Shown one piece after another: positions 53,284 through 61,454 of a stretch of DNA of 64,000 nucleotides. The notes under the pieces were generated by a model. The model did no database searches. It saw only the letters and a list, made by a program, of their open reading frames with translations, and was not told the DNA's origin. The number at the start of each line of letters is the position of its first letter. Position 1 is the stretch's first letter. The translations under genes and the position numbers were made by a program. The stretch is from Janthinobacterium tructae (GTDB taxonomy: Bacteria > Pseudomonadota > Gammaproteobacteria > Burkholderiales > Burkholderiaceae_D), in contig NZ_CP041185.1 of the NCBI RefSeq assembly GCF_006517255.1, positions 3,596,001-3,660,000 of the forward strand, read 5' to 3'.

Positions 53284-54198
53284 TCAGCCTGGCCCGGCGG
53301 CCGTTGCAACGGCCGCGCGCAGCCAGGCGATGCCCGCATCACCGTCCGTGCGGCGGTGCCGTATCGCTTCAAACGCAAACGGCGCGATGGCAAACGGCGC
53401 AGAATGCTGCGCCAGCCCTTGCGCCGCGCTGCCGCGCAAGGCGCGCTGCGCCACCGTCAAAATCATGTCCGTCCCCATCACAACATCCGGTGCAACCGTC
53501 CAGTACGGCACGCGCACGGCGATGCGGCGCGCCTGGCCCAGCTGGGCCAGCGATGCGTCCACTTCGGCCGCCATGCCGCCCTCGCCGGATGCCACCAGCA
53601 CGTGCGGGCGCGCCAGATAGGTGTCCAGGCTCAAGGTTTCGCCCGGCGCCAGGCTGGCCGGGTCCAGCGCGCACACGAACGTTTCCTCGAAGAGGGTTTC
53701 TCTATGTAACTGCTCGGGCAGTTGCGGGAACACGCCCAGCGCCAGGTCGATCTCGCCATCCAGCACGCCAGCGATCACGGCAGGACGGCTGGCGTAGCTG
53801 ACGGCCAGGTCGATGCCGGGCGCTTCCACGCGCAAGTGGCGCAACAAACGCGGCAAGAGCAACGCCGCGCCGTAATCCGACATGGCCAGACGAAACACGC
53901 GCTGCGCCGTGGCCGCCTCGAAAACGGCGCCGCCCAGCACGGAGCGTACGCTTTGCAGGGCCTCGGCCAGCGGCCGCGCCAATGCCAGTGCGCGCGCCGT
54001 CGGCTGGAAGCCGCCCTTGCCGCGCAGCAGCAGCGGATCGTCGAGCAGATGGCGCAGGCGCGCCAGCGCATGGCTGACGGCAGGCTGGCTCATGTGCAAG
54101 CGTTCGGCCGCGCGCGACAGGTGGCGCTCGCTGAGCAGCGCTTCCAGGATCACCAGCAAATTCAAGTCGACGGACCGCAGATTATTCATTTGATGCAT
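53284..54198 (-). CDS. LysR family transcriptional regulator
   Basis: A 304-residue LysR-type regulator with an N-terminal winged HTH (VILEALLSERHLSRAAERLHMSQPAVSHALARLRHLL) and a periplasmic-binding-like effector domain, of the NodD/LinR-like branch beginning DLNLLVILEALL. Two starts (first ATG and one three codons later) are equally possible. It is divergent from the DMT-type permease gene across about 80 bp of AT-rich DNA, so that gene is its probable target. Confidence 0.9.
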   Translation of the reverse strand: MHQMNNLRSVDLNLLVILEALLSERHLSRAAERLHMSQPAVSHALARLRHLLDDPLLLRGKGGFQPTARALALARPLAEALQSVRSVLGGAVFEAATAQRVFRLAMSDYGAALLLPRLLRHLRVEAPGIDLAVSYASRPAVIAGVLDGEIDLALGVFPQLPEQLHRETLFEETFVCALDPASLAPGETLSLDTYLARPHVLVASGEGGMAAEVDASLAQLGQARRIAVRVPYWTVAPDVVMGTDMILTVAQRALRGSAAQGLAQHSAPFAIAPFAFEAIRHRRTDGDAGIAWLRAAVATAAGPG

Positions 54199-54280
54199 AG
54201 TTGAATGGCAAATTACGAATTGGATTTAATCATCACAGCATAATACGATGACGCCATCAACTCAACTGTGGGAGTCACCG

Positions 54281-54748
54281 ATGCATGGATGGATTACCGT
54301 ATTTGCCCCGCTGGCCATGCTGGCCGGCGCCGTCGTCCCCTTCCAGGCGGGCGCGAATGCCGCGCTGGGCCGCAACCTGGGCCACCCGTTGTGGGCCACG
54401 CTCGCCTCGCTGGCCGTCAGCGCCGTACTCGCCTCGCTGGTGATGCTGCTCTGGCGCGTGCCGGCACCCGATCTCCAGCTCGCCGTGCGCGGGCCAGGCT
54501 GGTCCTGGCTGGGCGGCGCGGCCGGCGTGTTTTATATTACGGCCGCGCTGATGCTGGCGCCGCGCATGGGGTCCGGCCCCTTCATGGCTGCCGTCATCGG
54601 CGGACAAATGCTGGCCGCGCTGGCCATCGACCGCTACGGCTTGCTGGGCTTTGCCGTCAAACATATTTCTCCGCTGCACTGGGCCGGCGCGGGCCTGGTG
54701 GTGGCCGGGGTCGTGCTCACGCAAATAGCCAACAGCCGCGCCATGTGA
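54281..54748 (+). CDS. DMT-superfamily permease, YdcZ (DUF606) family
   Basis: A 155-residue membrane protein with five predicted helices, of the DUF606/YdcZ group (half-size drug/metabolite transporters). Characteristic are AGAVVPFQAGANAALGRNLGHPLWATL and FMAAVIGGQMLAALAIDRYGLLG. The ATG at 54281 is chosen since GGGAG lies 6 nt before it. It probably works as a dimer; cargo unknown. It is divergent from a LysR regulator. Confidence 0.88.
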   Translation: MHGWITVFAPLAMLAGAVVPFQAGANAALGRNLGHPLWATLASLAVSAVLASLVMLLWRVPAPDLQLAVRGPGWSWLGGAAGVFYITAALMLAPRMGSGPFMAAVIGGQMLAALAIDRYGLLGFAVKHISPLHWAGAGLVVAGVVLTQIANSRAM

Positions 54749-54763
54749 CAACACCTCAAGACG

Positions 54764-54797
54764 AAAAAAAACCAGCGCCGTTGCCGGTGCTGGTTTT
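54764..54797 (-). terminator. Terminator between tolC and the YdcZ gene (bidirectional)
   Basis: 12-bp stem AAACCAGCGCCG / CGGTGCTGGTTT (one G-T pair) with loop TTGC. On the minus strand (tolC side) it runs into seven T; on the plus strand it is followed by TTC, so it can serve both convergent genes. Confidence 0.88.
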
Positions 54798-54817
54798 CAT
54801 TCAGAGCAAAATCCCGC

Positions 54818-56158
54818 TTACTTGTCGAGCAAGGCGTTGACGGGCATCAAATCCGTTTCCTTCAGGGTGCCGGCCGCGGCTTTCAGGCGCAAGCCGTTCA
54901 TGATGGTGTCGTAGCGCGCCTTCGACAGGTCTTTTTGCGTCGAGAACAATTGTTTCTGTGCATTCAACACGTCGATATTGATGCGCACGCCCACCTGGTA
55001 ACCGAGCTGGTTCGACTCCAGCGCCGATTTGCTCGACACTTCCGCCGCTTCCAGCGCCTTGACTTGCGCCAGGCCGCTGTTGACGCCCAGGAAAGCCTGG
55101 CGCGCACCCTGCGATGCCGTGCGGCGTGCCGTTTCCAGGTCGTTGCGGGCCTTGTTTTCCAGCGCGATCGATTCGCGCACCTTGCTGGTGACGGCAAAAC
55201 CGCTGAAGATCGGGATGCTCCACTGCACGCCGATGGCGTTATTGTTGTTGCCGTTGCCATTGCCGCCACCGGATGTGTAGCTATGGCCAGCGTTGGCGAT
55301 CAGGTCCAGGGTCGGGTAGTGGCCGGCGCGGTTGCGGCCAATGTCGCGCTTGGCCGATTCCACATTGAACTGCGCCGTGACGACGCCGTAGTTCTGCTCT
55401 TCGGCGGACGCCACCCACGGCTCGACGGCAGCCGGTTCGGGCGCGCTGATGACCACGCCCGTGCGCATCGGCGCCAGCGACGTTGGCGCTTCGCCGATGA
55501 TGGTTTGCAAGGCGCTGCGCTTGTTGGCCAGGTCATTGATGGCGGCAAATTCCTGCGCCACCACCAGGTCGTAGGCCGCTTGCGCTTCGTGCGTGTCGGT
55601 GATCGTTTGCGTGCCGACTTCGAAGTTGCGCTTGGCCGATGCCAGCTGCTCCGTCGTGGCCACTTTTTGCGCCTGCGTGGCGCCCAGGTTGTCTTGCGCG
55701 CTGAGCACGTCGAAATACGCCTGCGCCACGCGCGTGATCAGGTCTTGCTGGACTTGCGCAAATTGCGCTTCAGCAATCGCTTGCGCCAGCTTGCTTTGCT
55801 GGTAGGTTTCCCAACGGTCCCAGCGGAACAGCGGTTGCGCCAGGGTCAGGTTGTAGCTGTTTGTGCGCACGTTGACGGACGGCGAGGTGATCTTGTTGCC
55901 GCCATTGTTCTGGACGATTTGCTCCTGATTGCCGCGCGTATTGCTGCCCGACGCGGAGATTTGCGGCAGCAAGCCAGCCATCCCCTGCGGAACCCGCTCC
56001 ATCCCGGCCGACAGCGCCGCGCGCGCACTGGCGTACTGCGCGTCATTGGCCAGCGCCTGCTGGTACACCTGGATGAGATCGGCCGCCTGCGCTTGCAGCG
56101 TGCATGTCATCGAGACAAAGGCGCTGGTCATCAGCACGGCGATAAGGGGTTTCCGCAT
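54818..56158 (-). CDS. tolC: TolC family outer-membrane efflux channel
   Basis: A 446-residue outer-membrane protein with a signal peptide (about 1-25, ending LQAQA) and the two OEP repeats of TolC-type trimeric channels: DLIQVYQQALANDAQYASARA at the start of the first and NYGVVTAQFNVESAKRDIGRNRAGHYPTLDL in the second. A Gly/Asn-rich loop (SYTSGGGNGNGNNNN) lies at an extracellular turn. It forms the exit duct for tripartite pumps and type I secretion. It follows the PIMT-like and rhodanese genes, a conserved betaproteobacterial neighbourhood. Confidence 0.92.
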   Translation of the reverse strand: MRKPLIAVLMTSAFVSMTCTLQAQAADLIQVYQQALANDAQYASARAALSAGMERVPQGMAGLLPQISASGSNTRGNQEQIVQNNGGNKITSPSVNVRTNSYNLTLAQPLFRWDRWETYQQSKLAQAIAEAQFAQVQQDLITRVAQAYFDVLSAQDNLGATQAQKVATTEQLASAKRNFEVGTQTITDTHEAQAAYDLVVAQEFAAINDLANKRSALQTIIGEAPTSLAPMRTGVVISAPEPAAVEPWVASAEEQNYGVVTAQFNVESAKRDIGRNRAGHYPTLDLIANAGHSYTSGGGNGNGNNNNAIGVQWSIPIFSGFAVTSKVRESIALENKARNDLETARRTASQGARQAFLGVNSGLAQVKALEAAEVSSKSALESNQLGYQVGVRINIDVLNAQKQLFSTQKDLSKARYDTIMNGLRLKAAAGTLKETDLMPVNALLDK

Positions 56159-56299
56159 TGCATTTCTCCGTTGGAGTCGTCAAAAGTTGATGGAATCAAA
56201 AATCTGCTACCGCTTGCCTTGCGCCCGCCGGATGAGCGGGGTACAGGCCTCCGCAGGCATGCAGGAAAACATGCCTGGGTGCATCTACTGCAAAATAAC

Positions 56300-56623
56300 T
56301 TAGTATGTAGGCATTGCGCTGTCGACTTGCAGCGCCCAGGCATGCACGCCGCCCGTCAAATTACTGATCTTGCCAAAACCATTGCGCTCCAGGAAGGCCG
56401 CCACCTGCATGCTGCGCATGCCGTGATGGCAGATGCAGACGATCTCGGCGTCTTCATCGAGGTCATCGATGCGCGCAGGAATCGAGTTCATCTGCATCAG
56501 GGTGGCACCGTCGAGGTGGCACAGGTCGAACTCCCACTGTTCCCGCACGTCCAGCAACAACGGGCGCGGACGGGAAGGGTCAGCCAGCCAGGCGGCCAGC
56601 TGCGGTGCACTCAAATGCTCCAT
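56300..56623 (-). CDS. Rhodanese-like domain protein
   Basis: A 107-residue single rhodanese domain, cytosolic, like GlpE. Active-site Cys65 sits in the loop CHHGMRS (65-71), with DVREQWEFDLCHLDGA (25-40) as the CH2A-like motif; such loops accept sulfur or act as phosphatase-like sulfurtransferases. The start at MEHLSAPQLA matches the domain edge. It begins 13 bp after the PIMT-like stop and lies 141 bp upstream of tolC. Confidence 0.9.
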   Translation of the reverse strand: MEHLSAPQLAAWLADPSRPRPLLLDVREQWEFDLCHLDGATLMQMNSIPARIDDLDEDAEIVCICHHGMRSMQVAAFLERNGFGKISNLTGGVHAWALQVDSAMPTY

Positions 56624-56636
56624 CGAATCGGTCGCC

Positions 56637-57287
56637 TCAGAACTGGAAATGCGACGGTGCCACCGCTTGCAGCGGCGTGACATTGGTTTCAAACAGCTTG
56701 CGCGTGTCGTAAGCCTTGTCCGAGCTGCGCGTGATCAGGTGCGCCGACATGATCGGCGCTTCGCCGATGATAGCCAGGATGCGGCCGCCGACTTTCACTT
56801 GTTGCAACAGTGCTTCCGGCAACACGGCCAGGGAGCCGGACACGACGATCACGTCGTACGGTGCGCCCTTGCTCCAGCCCTGAGCGCCGTCGCCCAGTTC
56901 CACGGTGACGTTCGTCACGCCGTTGGCGGCCAGGTTCTGCTCGGCCAGGGTTTTCAATTGGGGAACGATTTCCACGCTCGTCACATGACGCGCCTTGTGC
57001 GCCAGCAAAGCGGCCATATAGCCGCTACCGGTGCCGATCTCCAGCACATTTTCATGCTTCTTGACGGCTACGTCTTGCAAAATGCGCGCTTCCAGCTTCG
57101 GCGTCAACATGCATTCGCCGCCGCCCAGTGGAATTTCCGTATCGACGAAGGCCAGGTTTTTATAGGCGGCCGGCACGAAATCTTCACGCTTGACCACGTT
57201 CAACAGCTCCAGCACGTCGATATCCAATACATCCCATGGACGGATCTGCTGTTCGATCATATTGAAGCGGGCTTGTTCGATATTCAT
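56637..57287 (-). CDS. Protein-L-isoaspartate O-methyltransferase family protein
   Basis: A 216-residue Rossmann-fold methyltransferase of the PIMT family, with SAM-binding motif I VLEIGTGSGYMAALLA (81-96) and VTSVEIVP as the acidic loop. In true repair enzymes the substrate loop reads GxGQTIS; here the corresponding segment is GGGECMLTP (55-63), so the catalytic Thr/Ser signature is missing. It may be a paralog with a different substrate. It is the first gene of the PIMT-like / rhodanese / tolC row. Confidence 0.87.
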   Translation of the reverse strand: MNIEQARFNMIEQQIRPWDVLDIDVLELLNVVKREDFVPAAYKNLAFVDTEIPLGGGECMLTPKLEARILQDVAVKKHENVLEIGTGSGYMAALLAHKARHVTSVEIVPQLKTLAEQNLAANGVTNVTVELGDGAQGWSKGAPYDVIVVSGSLAVLPEALLQQVKVGGRILAIIGEAPIMSAHLITRSSDKAYDTRKLFETNVTPLQAVAPSHFQF

Positions 57288-57456
57288 CTTTGGACTCGGT
57301 AAGTGAAGTAATAATCCGCCATTTTATCGTTGAACTGGCTGAAAGCACATGTTAACCATAAAGGCGGGGAATGGAGGAAATTTGCGACGATCTGCAGATT
57401 TGGGGGGGCGAACCTTGGATAGGGGCAACTGAACGGTTGTAGCCAGGCCCGGAGGA

Positions 57457-58107
57457 TCAGCTTTTTCCGGGCCCCTCCACCTGCAGGCTGCGCACGCTCA
57501 TGTCGATGAACGCATCCATGTAGGCGAGCGGATCGATATTCTTGACCTCGCACGGCAGGTAGGAGTGCGTCCACATCATCAGCATGGTGACGGGCGCGCT
57601 GAGGATGGTGCTGACCAGCACGGCATCGACCTGGCGAAATTCGCCCCGCTGCATGCCCCGTTCCAGCAGGCTGACGATCAGCGCATTGCCGCGCGTGACG
57701 ACTTCTTCGTTGTAAAACTGCGCCAGTTCCGGGAAATTGTTCGCTTCGGCCAGCATCAGCTTGGTCAAGCCGGCCAGTTTGGTGGCGCCGAATTCTTCCC
57801 ACCACTGCATCATCACCTTGCGCAACAACTCGGCGCTGCTACTGTCCGAAGCGGCCATGCTGTCTTCCGCCTCGCCGATCGACTGCACGATATTGTCGCG
57901 CACCACGGCCTTGAACAGCTCTTGCTTGTTCTCAAAGTACAGGTACAGGGTGCCTTTCGACACGCCGGCCCGTTTGGCCACATCCTCCAGGCGCGTCGAT
58001 GCGAAGCCCCGTTCGACAAACAGGTCGAGGGCGGCGGCGAGCAATTCCTGCGGGCGGGCATCCTTGCGCCGCTCCCAGCGGGGCTTGGTATCAATCGGGG
58101 CTTGCAT
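57457..58107 (-). CDS. TetR/AcrR family transcriptional regulator
   Basis: A 216-residue repressor with an N-terminal HTH (about 18-65: PQELLAAALDLFVERGFASTRLEDVAKRAGVSKGTLYLYFENKQELF) and an all-helical ligand-binding domain. The start at MQAPIDTKPRW is the family-typical position; the frame runs on upstream into non-coding DNA. A 14-bp palindrome 38 bp upstream is a candidate autoregulatory operator. Its target genes are not evident; the tolC cluster downstream is on the same strand after a 169-bp gap (57288-57456). Confidence 0.92.
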   Translation of the reverse strand: MQAPIDTKPRWERRKDARPQELLAAALDLFVERGFASTRLEDVAKRAGVSKGTLYLYFENKQELFKAVVRDNIVQSIGEAEDSMAASDSSSAELLRKVMMQWWEEFGATKLAGLTKLMLAEANNFPELAQFYNEEVVTRGNALIVSLLERGMQRGEFRQVDAVLVSTILSAPVTMLMMWTHSYLPCEVKNIDPLAYMDAFIDMSVRSLQVEGPGKS

Positions 58108-58144
58108 GTATCTTTCCAAGTAACTTACTTTTGAGTCATTAATA

Positions 58145-58158
58145 GTAGACCTGTCTAC
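58145..58158. promoter_or_regulatory. Candidate TetR operator
   Basis: GTAGAC-CT-GTCTAC, a 6-2-6 inverted repeat directly upstream of the TetR gene in an AT-rich promoter-like stretch. Size fits TetR-family half-sites; binding is inferred. Confidence 0.45.
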
Positions 58159-58355
58159 CGCCAAGGTCAAGCGCAGGCCGCCAGGCCCATCCTGCTGCCA
58201 GACGAGGAGCGCAGAAGTACACTCACACGTATACATATAAGTATCCGCACCTCGCCTGCTGGCTGACTTGCACGCTCGCCATTGTAACGCGTCGCTGTTG
58301 CAAGGCGTCCATCGGCCGGGAGTGTCCGACGCTGATGCCATGCCGCCAGCCCGTC

Positions 58356-60746
58356 TCAATCGCGCAAGGCTTGCGCCGGCGCCATGCGCATGGCCAACCA
58401 GGTGTGCCGCACGGTGGCCAGTAGCGCCACCAGCATGGCCAGCAGCAATGCCACCGCCAGCGGCCAGGCGCCCACCGGCGCGCGTTCGACAAAGCCGGCC
58501 AGGTAGCGCGCGATGCCCAGGGCCGCCAGCGGCAGGCCCAATACGGCACCGGCGGCCAGCAGCAGCATGAACTCGCGCCCCACCAGGCGGGCGATGGCGG
58601 CGCGGCCAGCGCCATGCAACTTGCGCAGCACAATTTCACGGCTGCGGCGCTGCACGCTGTAGGCCGACAGCACGTAAATGCCGAAGGCGGCGAGCAGCAT
58701 GGCGATCAGGCTGGCCAGGCCGAGCATGCGCGCCAGGCGCAGATCCTCGGCATACATCTGTGCCAACAGGCTTTGCGCCGTGCGCAGTTCCAGCATCCGC
58801 TGCGGAAAATAGCGCCGCCACAGCGGCTCGATACGCGCATGCGCCGCTGCCACATCATCATTGCTGCGCAAGGACAGTGCGCCGCCGTGGCGCAAATCGA
58901 ACAGCATCGGCTGGGCCGCCTGGCGCATGTCCTGGAAACGGATCGGCGGCGCGATGCCGATAATCACCTGCCCGTCCGGCATCGCCTGCCCCACAGCAGC
59001 CTGCGGCGTGGGATAACCCAGCGCCAGCGCCGCCGCCGCATTGAGCACCACCACCTGGCTGCCGATCCGGTCCTGCGCCACATCGAACAATCGCCCGTGC
59101 AAGGGCACGATGCGGTGCAGCGCAAACCAGCCCGGCGTCATGGGTTTGTATTCGAGGCGCACGTCGCGCCCATCGCGCGTCCTGACGCTGCCGACGACCT
59201 TACTGCCATCGCGCCCGACCGCTTCCGCGATGCCCGCCACGCCGGCGATGCCGGGCAGGCGCGCCAGCGCCTCTTCGAAGGCGCGCGCCTGCGGGCTGTC
59301 TTCGCTCCCGGGCGGCAAATCCAGCACCAGCAAGCCATCCGGCGTGAAGCCGGGCGAGGCGTGGCTGCCATACCAGGATTGCCAGCCGACCGCCAGGGTC
59401 GCGGCGCACAGCGCCATGGCGGCGCCGAACTGCAATACCGTCAGCACGCGGCGCAGCCACAGGCCAGTCGCTGTTTCGCTGTTGCCGCGGCCCGCCAGCG
59501 CGGGACCGGGCCGCACGTGCAGCGCACACCAGGCGGGATAGGCGCCCGCACACAAGCCCGTGAGCACGCCAAACAGCAAGGCGCCGGCGCAGCGCCAGGC
59601 GGTGAACATATCGTCCAGCGGCCGCTGTACCAGCTCGGCGAAGAGCGGCAGCGCCAGCCAGGCCAGCAGCAAGCCCGCGGCGGCGGCCAGCAGCGCCGTC
59701 AGCACCGACTCGGCCAGGAACTGCTGCACCAGGCGCGCCGCACCGGCGCCGAGCAGCTTGCGCACGCCGATCTCGCGCTGGCGGCGCAAGGTGCGCACCG
59801 TGGACAGATTCACGTAATTGATGACGGCCAGGGCAAGTATCAGCAGCGCCAGCACGGCCAGTCCCACCACGCTGGCGCGCTGCCCGTGACGCGCCGCCGC
59901 GCGGCTGTGGTACAGGTCCGCATCGAAGTAAGCCTGCGCCAGCGGCAGCAGCGCGATGTCGGTGACGTTGCGCCCCGCGAGCGCGCGGCCCATGGATGCG
60001 CCGCGCACCTGCCGGTCTTGCGGCGAGTCGTTGACGGCCTGCTGCAGCAGCGCCGCAAGCGCGCCGGGGTCTGCGCCGGGGCGCAGCTGCAGGTAGATGG
60101 CGCCGCGCCCCGTGCCGGAAAAAGCGACCTCGCGCTGCGCTGCCGGCCAGGCACTGCTGAGCGTGCCCACCAGTACTTCATACGGCACGCTGGTGTTGCG
60201 CTGATGGTCAGGCAGGATGGCGCGCACCTTCAGCGTGACGCCGCCGATCTGCAGCAGCTGGCCCAGCGCGGATGCGTCGGCAAACAGCTTGCGCGCCGCC
60301 GTCTGCGTCAGCGCCACGGCATCGGGCTGCGCCAGCGCCGAACGCAGATCGCCCTGCAGCGCCGTGATGCCGAACAGGCTGGCGAAATCCGCATCGACTG
60401 CTTGCACGTTCAGCGCATACGGGCGCTCGCCGCGCTGCACGGTTAAATCAAGTTCCTTGACGATGCTCGCCATGCCGACCGCGCCGCTGCGCTGCGCCAC
60501 GTCGCGCAGCGACAGATAGGCAAAGTTCTGCCACTCGGGGCGGATGAACAGATTGATGCGCTGCTTGACCAGCAGCACGCGCTCACGCTGCGGCACCTGG
60601 CTATCGTAGCCCAGGCTGTAGCCGACAAAGCCCAGCAGCAGGAAGCAGGCGGCGAAACCCACCGCCAGGCCCAGGATGACGGCCGCCGAGGCGCCCCGCT
60701 GCTGCGCCAGCAGGCGCCAGCCGATGCGGAAATCGGCCGCCTTCAT
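58356..60746 (-). CDS. ABC transporter permease, MacB/FtsX-type, two-module
   Basis: A 796-residue membrane protein with two MacB_PCD + FtsX units in tandem: transmembrane helix 1 (about 20-45), a periplasmic domain (45-275), three helices (about 285-400), a fifth helix near 430, a second periplasmic domain (450-660) and a last three helices (about 670-795). NYVNLSTVRTLRRQREIGVRKLLGAGAARLVQQFLAES and VQRRSREIVLRKLHGAGRAAIARLVGREF are the paired FtsX coupling motifs. It overlaps its ATPase gene by 4 nt. Likely exports or mechanically pulls a periplasmic substrate such as a peptide or lipid; cargo unknown. Confidence 0.88.
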   Translation of the reverse strand: MKAADFRIGWRLLAQQRGASAAVILGLAVGFAACFLLLGFVGYSLGYDSQVPQRERVLLVKQRINLFIRPEWQNFAYLSLRDVAQRSGAVGMASIVKELDLTVQRGERPYALNVQAVDADFASLFGITALQGDLRSALAQPDAVALTQTAARKLFADASALGQLLQIGGVTLKVRAILPDHQRNTSVPYEVLVGTLSSAWPAAQREVAFSGTGRGAIYLQLRPGADPGALAALLQQAVNDSPQDRQVRGASMGRALAGRNVTDIALLPLAQAYFDADLYHSRAAARHGQRASVVGLAVLALLILALAVINYVNLSTVRTLRRQREIGVRKLLGAGAARLVQQFLAESVLTALLAAAAGLLLAWLALPLFAELVQRPLDDMFTAWRCAGALLFGVLTGLCAGAYPAWCALHVRPGPALAGRGNSETATGLWLRRVLTVLQFGAAMALCAATLAVGWQSWYGSHASPGFTPDGLLVLDLPPGSEDSPQARAFEEALARLPGIAGVAGIAEAVGRDGSKVVGSVRTRDGRDVRLEYKPMTPGWFALHRIVPLHGRLFDVAQDRIGSQVVVLNAAAALALGYPTPQAAVGQAMPDGQVIIGIAPPIRFQDMRQAAQPMLFDLRHGGALSLRSNDDVAAAHARIEPLWRRYFPQRMLELRTAQSLLAQMYAEDLRLARMLGLASLIAMLLAAFGIYVLSAYSVQRRSREIVLRKLHGAGRAAIARLVGREFMLLLAAGAVLGLPLAALGIARYLAGFVERAPVGAWPLAVALLLAMLVALLATVRHTWLAMRMAPAQALRD

Positions 60747-61423
60747 GCGGCTTGCAAGGCGTCGACCATGACGCGACCATCCAGCAAGTGCAGGGTACGT
60801 GACGCCTGCGCCGCATGGTCGGGCGAGTGCGTCACCATCACCACCGTCGTGCCCTCCGCATTGATGCTGCGCAGCAGGCGCATGACTTCATTGCCGTGCG
60901 CCGTATCGAGGTTGCCCGTCGGCTCATCGGCCAGCAAGACGGCCGGCCCGGCCACCAGCGCGCGCGCGATCGCCACGCGCTGCTGCTGGCCGCCCGACAG
61001 CTGCGACGGCCGGTGTCCGGCGCGGTGCGCCACACCCAGCTTGTCGAGCATGGCGGCCACGCGCTGGCGCCGTTCGCGCGCCGGCGTGCCGTTGTACTCG
61101 AGCGCCAGCTCCACGTTCTCGAATACGCTCAGTTCCTCGATCAGGTTGAAGCTCTGGAAGATGAAGCCGATGCGCCCGCGGCGCAGCGCATTGAGCTTTG
61201 CCTCGCTCCATCCTGCCACATTCTGGCCCTCGAACCAGTATTCGCCATGGCTGGGAATATCGAGCAATCCCAGCAGACCCAGCAGGGTAGATTTACCGCA
61301 GCCCGAGGGGCCAGTGATGGCCACATATTCGCCCGCCTCGATCTCGAGGTCGATGCGATCCAGGGCCTTGGTCTGGATATCGCCTGACTGATGCATCTTG
61401 CTGACGCCGACTAGTTTGAGCAT
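60743..61423 (-). CDS. ABC transporter ATP-binding protein, MacB/LolD-type
   Basis: A 226-residue ATPase with Walker A GPSGCGKS at residues 38-45, signature LSGGQQQRVAIARAL, Walker B VLLADEPTGNLD and the switch His in VMVTHSPDHAAQA. The DEPTGNLD motif places it in the LolD/MacB/FtsE group, matching the FtsX-type permease it overlaps. It lies 31 bp downstream of the adaptor gene, with which it forms one operon. Confidence 0.92.
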   Translation of the reverse strand: MLKLVGVSKMHQSGDIQTKALDRIDLEIEAGEYVAITGPSGCGKSTLLGLLGLLDIPSHGEYWFEGQNVAGWSEAKLNALRRGRIGFIFQSFNLIEELSVFENVELALEYNGTPARERRQRVAAMLDKLGVAHRAGHRPSQLSGGQQQRVAIARALVAGPAVLLADEPTGNLDTAHGNEVMRLLRSINAEGTTVVMVTHSPDHAAQASRTLHLLDGRVMVDALQAA

Positions 61424-61454
61424 GGGTGCTACCTTTATGGAGGATGAGGGGAAT

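Noticed and set aside
56256..56278. AGGCATG / CATGCCT hairpin between the rhodanese gene and tolC
   Set aside because: No T-run and weak stem; could be chance, so not listed as a terminator.
57446..57473. GGCCCGG / CCGGGCC hairpin at the end of the TetR gene, considered as a terminator
   Set aside because: No T-run on either strand after the stem and it overlaps the coding end.
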